This document shows, piece after piece, positions 41,034 to 46,834 of a stretch of 46,834 nt of DNA (position 1 is its first letter; every line of letters begins with the position of its first letter). The stretch is taken from assembly GCA_029260825.1 (NCBI GenBank), contig JAJDCM010000139.1, positions 1-46,834 on the forward strand, in the 5' to 3' direction. The position numbers were made by a program, and so were the translations under genes. The stretch comes from Planctomycetota bacterium. GTDB lineage: Bacteria; Planctomycetota; JACOTG01; JAJDCM01. A model generated the notes under the pieces. The model was not told where the DNA came from, made no database searches, and saw only the letters and a list, made by a program, of their open reading frames with translations.

Positions 41034-41719
41034 CCCTTCCTTCCCATCATTCGATAACGAAACATGTTCGCGAGAAACTCAACAATCGCCGAGGGGCGAA
41101 CGTGGGATGCCCCTTTTTCTCTCTGATGAAACTCAACCTCAACCTCGCCAAAGCTAGCTTTGAGAGCGAGTGCTTTCAGCATGACTTCAGCGTCGATGAA
41201 CCAATCCTTCGACTCGAGGGTGAACTTCTCGTAGAGACTGCGGCGCATGATCTTCGGCGTTCCGTTGATGTCCTTTCGAGAACACCCAAAAAGAACGCGA
41301 AATAGCAGGTTATAAATTCCAGTGACCATCAACCTCTGAAAACCATCGTGACGGGTAACTCGCACTACCTTGGACAGATCCCAATCGCCGGAGAGGCTGA
41401 GTCGAGCCACCTTGATCACGTCTTGGGCAAGAATCTGCCGATCCCCCCCCATGAAGCCAATCAAACTCCCCTTGGCCTCTTTCAGCCCACAGATGACCCC
41501 CCAGCCGAAACCTTGATTGGTGGGCACCACGACTTTCCGGACGGCGGAGTTCTTCGCCGCCAGGTTATCGATCAGTTCGCCGGTCTTATCCCGGGAGCCG
41601 TTGTCAACGAGCAAGAGCTCATACTCGATCCCCGCGGCTTCAAACGACTCGATGAGTTCGGTGGCAACGACCTCGACGTTTTCTTCCTCATCATAGAGAG
41701 GGATGGCAAGGGAGATCAT
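41012..41719 (-). CDS. Family 2 glycosyltransferase (DPM1/GtrB-like)
   Basis: 235 residues with the GT-A fold: ISLAIPLYDEEENVEVVATEL, LLLVDNGSRDKTGELI (nucleotide-sugar binding), QGFGWGVICGLKEAKGSLIG and a variant metal-binding MGGDRQ in place of DADLQ-like text. WFIDAEVMLKALAL carries the probable base-side Asp. It resembles dolichyl- or undecaprenyl-phosphate sugar transferases but lacks C-terminal membrane helices. It probably uses the operon's activated sugar or starts a surface glycan. The ATG overlaps the previous gene's stop (ATGA). Confidence 0.88.
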   Translation of the reverse strand: MISLAIPLYDEEENVEVVATELIESFEAAGIEYELLLVDNGSRDKTGELIDNLAAKNSAVRKVVVPTNQGFGWGVICGLKEAKGSLIGFMGGDRQILAQDVIKVARLSLSGDWDLSKVVRVTRHDGFQRLMVTGIYNLLFRVLFGCSRKDINGTPKIMRRSLYEKFTLESKDWFIDAEVMLKALALKASFGEVEVEFHQREKGASHVRPSAIVEFLANMFRYRMMGRKGWKTPRS

Positions 41720-43173
41720 TCGTCCTCCTCCGCCATATAACCCAGCTTGATGAGGGCCTCTTTGGAGGCCTCATCCAGGACGACCGATCCGCCTCCTGGG
41801 TCCTCGTCGATCCAGGCCATGAGGTCTTTCATGAGCTTCTTTTCGTTCTCACCGGCGATCTGGCCGAAGAGGTTCTTCTGCTCACCCGGGTCCTGAGTCA
41901 AATCGTAAAGCTCCCAGTGAGGTTGATCCACACCTGGAACAAAGATGAGTTTATGGGTCGCGTCCCGGACACTGCGCCATTTGCCTTCGTTTCCCGGTAC
42001 CCGCATCCGGTAATGCGGTATGGGGTCCATCCCGCTGGCTTTGATTCCCGCCTCGCGGAGTTTCACCCGGCTTCCGTCAAGAGGACGCCCTTCGGCAAAA
42101 GCAAGCCGGCCCTCCTTCTCGCCATCAAGAATGGATAGGACCGATTTCCCGTCCACCCTCTCTTTTTTGGCACCGATGAGGTCGACCAGGGAGGGAAAGA
42201 TATCGATCTCGCGGACAAGCTCCTCGATCACTCGCCCCTCCGGAAAGAGCTTGGGGCTCGACAGGACAAGTGGCACCCGCAAGATCTCATCATAGAGGGT
42301 GGAATCATGATTGAACATGGTTCCATGCTCCCCCATTGATTCCCCGTGGTCCGAAGTGAAGACAATCAGGGTATTTTCCAGAAGCCCCTGACTCTGGAGT
42401 GTCTCTACCACCTTGCCCATCATGGCATCCGTGTAGAGAATCTCTCCGTCATAGAGGGACTCAAAGTAAGGCCTATCCTCGGGCTCAAAACCGAGAAGCT
42501 CGTAACCGAACATCACCAGCTGGTGATTTCGCGCCTTCTCAAGATGCCTCTGCTCAAAGCCCTCCGGAGCCTTCCCGAACACGGTTCGGAATTCGCCGGG
42601 CGGACGGTAGGGAAAATGGGGATCCATGAACTGAAGGAAGGCAAAGAAAGGCTCATCCCCCACTCGCTTCAAGAATTGAACCGTATCCTGCACCGCCGCC
42701 GGTCCAGACGGACGGATTTCGTAGTCATCAAAACCCTGGTTATAGTTCCACTTCTTGACGAGCAAGCGATGACTATGACGACCAAAGGTCGTGTACCCCT
42801 CGGCCTTGAATGACTCGGCAAGAGTCGGAAGCGCGTCTTCAAGGTTCATGGGATGGTCTCTTACCCCATGGTTGAAGGGATAAAGTCCGCTGAAGATCGA
42901 CGCATAAGAACCACCCGAGAAGTTGCACTGGACAAATGCGTTGTCAAACCGAACCCCGGTTTTGGCGAGCTCATCAAGCTGAGGGCTCGTCCTGCGATCG
43001 TAGCCATAGGTGGAGAGTCGGTCAGCCCGGAGTGTATCCGCGACGATCACCACCACATTCATGCCCTTTGCTTTTCCCGAAAGGCTCGTCGTTTGGCCGT
43101 CATCCGAGCCACAACCGGCCGACAGGACGAGGCAGACAAGAACCATCGCGCATTGGATCCAGATTTTCCTCAA
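41716..43173 (-). CDS. Lipoprotein sulfatase-fold hydrolase with Ser at the nucleophile site
   Basis: 485 residues from TTG 43173, about 10 nt after AAGGA. A clear lipobox (VLSAGC, Cys21) makes it a lipoprotein. The alkaline-phosphatase-superfamily domain shows MNVVVIVADTLRADRLSTYG with metal Asp46, LYPFNHGVRDHP, FLQFMDPHFPYRPP, VFTSDHGESMGEHGTMF, and the C-terminal ELYDLTQDPGEQKNLFG typical of sulfatases. At the sulfatase CxPSR place it reads FSGGSYASIFSG: Ser86 stands for Cys, Gly for Pro and Tyr for Arg. Ser-type sulfatases exist and need a different maturase, but the missing Pro and Arg argue against conversion, so a phosphate-ester or transferase role is as likely. Confidence 0.85.
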   Translation of the reverse strand: MRKIWIQCAMVLVCLVLSAGCGSDDGQTTSLSGKAKGMNVVVIVADTLRADRLSTYGYDRRTSPQLDELAKTGVRFDNAFVQCNFSGGSYASIFSGLYPFNHGVRDHPMNLEDALPTLAESFKAEGYTTFGRHSHRLLVKKWNYNQGFDDYEIRPSGPAAVQDTVQFLKRVGDEPFFAFLQFMDPHFPYRPPGEFRTVFGKAPEGFEQRHLEKARNHQLVMFGYELLGFEPEDRPYFESLYDGEILYTDAMMGKVVETLQSQGLLENTLIVFTSDHGESMGEHGTMFNHDSTLYDEILRVPLVLSSPKLFPEGRVIEELVREIDIFPSLVDLIGAKKERVDGKSVLSILDGEKEGRLAFAEGRPLDGSRVKLREAGIKASGMDPIPHYRMRVPGNEGKWRSVRDATHKLIFVPGVDQPHWELYDLTQDPGEQKNLFGQIAGENEKKLMKDLMAWIDEDPGGGSVVLDEASKEALIKLGYMAEEDE

Positions 43174-43175
43174 AG

Positions 43176-44696
43176 TCAGTCGTCCTTCTTCTTCTTCGAC
43201 TCAGCTTCGTCGTCGCTCTTTTCGAGTGGTTGGTCCTGATTCCCGGTTTGAGGCTCATTTTGTTGCTGAAGCATCAGATAGCCCAGGTTCTCGAGCCGCT
43301 CTTGAAGAGCCCTATCGAGGTCAGAAGCGATCGGCGCGACCGGCGCTCCCGAGGAGGCTGCCCCAAGATCGTAGGTATCCTGACTCCTCACCGGGCGATC
43401 CAGAAGAACATCTTTCTTGAAAGCCTCTTTCAGAACCCTTCCTGGCATGTCCAGAGCGGTCGGCAACTCTTGAAGGTAAAGCAAACTTGGAAGAACGTCA
43501 TAAATCGTCGGAAGCTCGCTCCGTCCGGGCTTCTCGGTGAGATTCTTCCTGACAAAGGGCTCTCCCGAGAGAAGAAGGATTCCCGGAAGCCGCTTCTTCT
43601 CATGCCCCCCCGATCGCTCGTTCTGCCCCATTCCTTGACGGGTTTCCGCCTGGAAACCGTGATCCGAGATGAGGACTACCGACCTGTCCGGGTCGATGGC
43701 GACCAGCCGACCAATGATCCGATCAATGTGCTCATAGTAGTCGGGAATCACGCTGCCGAGCATACGCACCTCTTCCTGGGTGGTATTGAACTCCGGAAGC
43801 CCTCTCGGTTTGTAGTACTTCCAGAACCGATGACAGGCCACATCCGTCCCGGAGAGGTAGACCGAAACAACGTCCAGGTCCTTTCGCTCTCGCAAGAGGT
43901 GTTCAGCGGTCCTGCTATAGATCTCGTCGGCAAGAAAGACATTTCGAGTGTCGTCGATCACCGTATTCTGGATGGGCTTGAGTTTCTTGGTGTCGACGCG
44001 GCTGAAGATCCGAGCCTGCAATTCGCTGTTGACCGTCCGCTCACAATCTTCGATGATGGGCCGGACCGTCTTCATGAATTCTTGCGGATACGTCTGATCC
44101 TCGAGATCGGGAAAGATCGTCCCCTTCCACAGGCGGTTGGAGACCTTCACCGCCGAATAGGAAGTGACGATGACGCCGTTGACCTCTTCCGCCGGCCAGC
44201 TGATCCACCAGCCCACCACTCCGCATGACAATCCCTCCTCACTCAGGATGTTCCAAAAGGCCTTCGTGCGCCTCATGTTGCTGGTGTAGGGAACCGTCGC
44301 CCCGGTCTTGGGATCGAGCAGCATGAAGCTCTTGATTCCATGCTGATCTGGAGGCTTCCCCGTGGCAATCGTGGTCCAGATGATCGGCGATAGGCTCGGC
44401 ACATCCGTCTGAAGATGGGAGGCGAAACCCGAATCAACGAGAGCCTTGATGTTGGGGAGCCGACCTTCTTTCATCAGAGGGTTGATGATGTCCCATGTGG
44501 CTCCGTCCAGGCCGATGACGAGCACCTTCGAACTCGGATCACCGGAACCCCCACATCCCCCTAACCCACAACATCCAAGAAGGGTCAGCAGGAACAGTGA
44601 GGCCAGACGACCGGTCACGCCAAAAACAACTCGTTTCCGGAGGAACCGTCGACGCGTTGGTCTATCCAACAGCAGGGACTTGGGCTTTTCGCACAC
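43176..44696 (-). CDS. Alkaline phosphatase/phosphodiesterase-superfamily lipoprotein, Tat-like signal
   Basis: 506 residues, GTG start. The N-terminus has TRRRFLRK followed by a hydrophobic segment and GLGGC, matching a twin-arginine motif plus a lipobox-like cysteine, so it may be exported folded. The catalytic domain is of the type I phosphodiesterase/nucleotide pyrophosphatase family: VLVIGLDGATWDIINPLM with metal Asp64, DVPSLSPIIWTTIATG with Ser103 at the usual Thr nucleophile place, PPDQHGIKSFML, and VVLISDHGFQ. The C-terminal tail is charged (KSDDEAESKKKKDD). The substrate is unknown. It heads the operon that continues with the sulfatase-like lipoprotein gene 2 bp downstream. No good ribosome site is seen at the GTG. 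Confidence 0.83.
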   Translation of the reverse strand: MCEKPKSLLLDRPTRRRFLRKRVVFGVTGRLASLFLLTLLGCCGLGGCGGSGDPSSKVLVIGLDGATWDIINPLMKEGRLPNIKALVDSGFASHLQTDVPSLSPIIWTTIATGKPPDQHGIKSFMLLDPKTGATVPYTSNMRRTKAFWNILSEEGLSCGVVGWWISWPAEEVNGVIVTSYSAVKVSNRLWKGTIFPDLEDQTYPQEFMKTVRPIIEDCERTVNSELQARIFSRVDTKKLKPIQNTVIDDTRNVFLADEIYSRTAEHLLRERKDLDVVSVYLSGTDVACHRFWKYYKPRGLPEFNTTQEEVRMLGSVIPDYYEHIDRIIGRLVAIDPDRSVVLISDHGFQAETRQGMGQNERSGGHEKKRLPGILLLSGEPFVRKNLTEKPGRSELPTIYDVLPSLLYLQELPTALDMPGRVLKEAFKKDVLLDRPVRSQDTYDLGAASSGAPVAPIASDLDRALQERLENLGYLMLQQQNEPQTGNQDQPLEKSDDEAESKKKKDD

Positions 44697-45095
44697 GGTG
44701 GATTAGGTTTCGCTCTCATCCAGAGCCAGTAGAAGCGAATCCGGGGCAGCGCACCCGAGATCGTAAGTAATGCGCTATGTCGCGCCAGAAACGGTTCGAG
44801 TCCCGAAAATAGCAAAGGTTCCCCGGCTTTTCAATTCCGGGTCAAATGGATCGAAATCAAAGAACGATAGGAAGTTCCGGTGACTGACAAGACCGAAATA
44901 AGCTCCTGATTGGCCTTCCTTAGGATCATGGGGGCAACAGAGGATGTCCAGCCCGGGAGGATCACTCGGATATTTCCAGGATGTGTCGTTCTTCAGGCGG
45001 GAAATTATGTGCAGAACTTCTGACTTCCATTACTAAGATGCCGGGCTTCAGTTCACTTGAAACCCGGGACTGCCAGGCCGAACTCTCGAGACGAG
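44697..45095. other. Divergent intergenic region (no gene seen)
   Basis: These 399 bp lie between the phosphodiesterase-like gene (minus) and the membrane protein gene (plus). No conserved RNA or small gene is visible. A hairpin of CCGGG (45041-45045) with CCCGG (45063-45067), plus inner TTCA/TGAA, lies about 28 bp before the plus-strand start and could affect its expression. Promoters for both genes must lie here, but no strong hexamer pair stands out. Confidence 0.5.
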
Positions 45096-46834
45096 ATGGA
45101 AATGAAACGAAAAAACAAGAAACCCAAGGGGAATGCGAAGCAGGAGAAGACCTGGAAACAGAAAGCTCTCCACGTCGCCGCCGGTCTCACTAACGATGAG
45201 CTGGCGGAGCCTGTCAGTCCCCCCTGGACGAAGAAGGCCAAGAAAACAAAAGAGTCCAAGACCGAGGAAGAAGCCGTCAGGCCTCCCATCCGCTCATGGC
45301 TCGTCATTGCCACCTGCTCGGGAGCACTTGGACTCGGAATCCTCCAGCTTCTTGCCATGTCTCTTCGCATCATCACCCACTCCGATCTGTGGTGGGCCAT
45401 GGCCGCCGGACGCCATATAACCCAGAACGGGACGGTCCCGACCCAGGATGTTTTCAGCTACACATTCCTTGACAAGCCCTGGATCAACATGGAATGGCTG
45501 ACTCAGGTCCTCTACTACAACCTCTATGAATCCTTTGGCGAGAACATCATCTTCTTCGGCAAGATGGGATTCATCTTCTTGCTCTTTGCCATCGGGTTTT
45601 GTTTGTGCTGGGACCGAACAAAGAACCTTCTCATCTCGCTCCTGGTGACCGCATTCGGAGCCCTCGTGAGCGAGTTATTTCTCGATGCTCGCCCCCAGCT
45701 GTTCACCTTCCTGTACTCACTTCTCTTTCTCGTGATCCTCCACCTGTACCGGCGTCACAACAGGAATCTTCTCTTCCTCCTACCGGTCATCATGTTGCTC
45801 TGGGTGAACCAGCAGTATGGCTATATATTCGGAATGCTTGTGCTCATCGGAAACGTGGGCGCAGAGATCCTGAAGACCTACATGAATCGAGGTCTTACCT
45901 CCCTGCGGGTACCAGCCGCGGCCCCGGCTCTCCCGATGAGAAAAATCGGAGTGCTCGCCCTCTTTACGGTCATTTCCTTCGGAGCAGTCCTGGTCAATCC
46001 CTGGGGTTTTGAAGGGGTGACCCATCCGATCGAGATGTCAAAATTCGTCTCCGATGACACTGCCTTTCTCACGATCCTCGAGTGGCAACCCCCCCGACTC
46101 TTCAGCTCGGCCAAATTCAGCCCGTTCTGGTTCGGCCCGTTCCTGTTCATTCTGATCGGCTTCATGATCGTGGGAACGATGATTTCGTGGAAGAGCTTCG
46201 ACCTCAACGATGTTGGGCTTTCCCTGGTCCTTGCCTTCTTCTTTGCCATGCAACATCGTCGGTTCATTCCCCTCTTTGCCATGCTCTCCCTTCCCCTCTT
46301 TGCGTTCTATGTCAAGATGGTCTGCGACTGGCTCGTCTGGAAAAAGAACCTGATCCGCCTTCGGGAACCGGCAATGGCAGTCGTTGGGCTCTCTTGCTGG
46401 ATCGGGCTCTTCCTCGGGCTATGGGTGCGAGTTCCCCACTGGAATGAGAACTACCGGGAGAAGTACAAGCACCTATCCCTCTTCCGCACGAACATCCAGT
46501 ATGAGTTCTTTCCCGCGGAAGCGATCAAGTTCATCAAGGAGTCCGGGCTCAAGGGCCCGATGTATAACCTCTACAATTGGGGTGGTTACTTGATGTACGA
46601 GCTCCCGGAAGAAAAGGTTTTCACAGACGGGCGAGCTCAAACGGTTTATACGGAAGAGTTCTACAAGCTGAACCTGAACATCCACCACGGACAAGACGGA
46701 TGGAAACAGCTCCTGAATCAGTACGGGATCAAGTTCGCTCTCATTTCGATGGGAGATACGAACACAGCCCTTCGCCTCGCGTTTCAATCCGCTCCGGACT
46801 GGAAATGGGTATTCGCCCACCGTTACGCTGCAAT
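45096..46834 (+). CDS. Polytopic membrane protein, GT-C-like, 3' truncated by window edge
   Basis: The frame runs open from ATG 45096 (a second in-frame ATG at 45102) to the last base, so at least 579 residues are encoded and the end is missing. Residues 1-about 70 are basic and cytoplasmic (MKRKNKKPKGNAKQEK). Then come several transmembrane helices (SWLVIATCSGALGLGILQLL onward). The segment DLWWAMAAGRHITQNGTVPT with DVFSYTFLDKPWINMEWL is typical of large bacterial membrane proteins related to GT-C glycosyltransferases. A periplasmic region has NWGGYLMYELPEEKVFTDGR, also typical of that family. A transferase role in surface glycan or lipid modification is likely but not proven. It fits the neighbouring surface-sugar operon. 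Confidence 0.82.
   Translation, partial: MEMKRKNKKPKGNAKQEKTWKQKALHVAAGLTNDELAEPVSPPWTKKAKKTKESKTEEEAVRPPIRSWLVIATCSGALGLGILQLLAMSLRIITHSDLWWAMAAGRHITQNGTVPTQDVFSYTFLDKPWINMEWLTQVLYYNLYESFGENIIFFGKMGFIFLLFAIGFCLCWDRTKNLLISLLVTAFGALVSELFLDARPQLFTFLYSLLFLVILHLYRRHNRNLLFLLPVIMLLWVNQQYGYIFGMLVLIGNVGAEILKTYMNRGLTSLRVPAAAPALPMRKIGVLALFTVISFGAVLVNPWGFEGVTHPIEMSKFVSDDTAFLTILEWQPPRLFSSAKFSPFWFGPFLFILIGFMIVGTMISWKSFDLNDVGLSLVLAFFFAMQHRRFIPLFAMLSLPLFAFYVKMVCDWLVWKKNLIRLREPAMAVVGLSCWIGLFLGLWVRVPHWNENYREKYKHLSLFRTNIQYEFFPAEAIKFIKESGLKGPMYNLYNWGGYLMYELPEEKVFTDGRAQTVYTEEFYKLNLNIHHGQDGWKQLLNQYGIKFALISMGDTNTALRLAFQSAPDWKWVFAHRYAA

Noticed and set aside
1-46834. CRISPR arrays, insertion sequences, prophage or integration sites
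   Set aside because: No regularly spaced direct repeats, transposase or integrase motifs, or terminal inverted repeats were seen. The tRNA genes show no adjacent integrase or duplicated 3' end.

Overview
This is a moderately GC-rich bacterial chromosome segment (mid-50s % GC by eye) with densely packed operons. The organism makes lipopolysaccharide: the window holds lpxA, lpxB, an lpxC-fabZ fusion, a Skp/OmpH chaperone and BamA, so it is Gram-negative. The LpxC-FabZ fusion, FG-GAP repeats, many alkaline-phosphatase/sulfatase-fold ectoenzymes and SUMF1-type domains fit Planctomycetota or a neighbouring environmental lineage. I cannot fix the phylum from sequence alone.

Layout. (1) 1-11.3 kb is accessory: a SUMF1-fold protein cut by the left edge, a MATE transporter, a thioredoxin-like gene interrupted by an in-frame TGA, an alpha/beta hydrolase, a radical SAM/SPASM protein, an unrecognised 179-aa protein, a small putative lipoprotein, a HAD phosphatase and an FG-GAP repeat protein. 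(2) 11.3-14.2 kb carries phosphoenolpyruvate carboxylase behind a strong hairpin, followed by tRNA-Glu and tRNA-Lys. (3) 14.5-17.6 kb is the minus-strand operon rpsB-tsf-pyrH-frr with a clear promoter. (4) 17.9-27 kb is the envelope block: lpxB on the plus strand converging on dnaB, bamA, skp, lpxC-fabZ, lpxA and a Gfo/Idh/MocA oxidoreductase. (5) 27.3-31.3 kb is the block prs, rplY, pth, rpsF, rpsR, rplI. (6) 31.3-44.7 kb is surface-related: four alkaline-phosphatase-superfamily ectoenzymes, an amidohydrolase lipoprotein, a CDP-glucose pathway pair (rfbF/rfbG), an epimerase and a family 2 glycosyltransferase. (7) The right edge holds the start of a polytopic membrane protein.

The most notable item is at 3093-4064. 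Two open frames, both minus strand and in the same phase, are separated only by one TGA. The TGA lies exactly where the first catalytic cysteine of a thioredoxin CxxC motif belongs, giving U-P-P-C. A stem-loop with a small G-containing apical loop starts 11 nt after the TGA, at the distance and with the loop feature expected of a bacterial SECIS element. I read this as a secreted or membrane-anchored thioredoxin-like selenoprotein that ordinary gene calling would split in two. No selenocysteine machinery (selA, selB, selC, selD) is in the window, so this remains an inference.

Other points of interest are a hairpin that buries the ppc ribosome binding site, an EF-hand-like loop inserted in the BamA barrel, a SUMF1 domain without catalytic cysteines, and sulfatase-like enzymes with Thr or Ser in place of the formylglycine cysteine.
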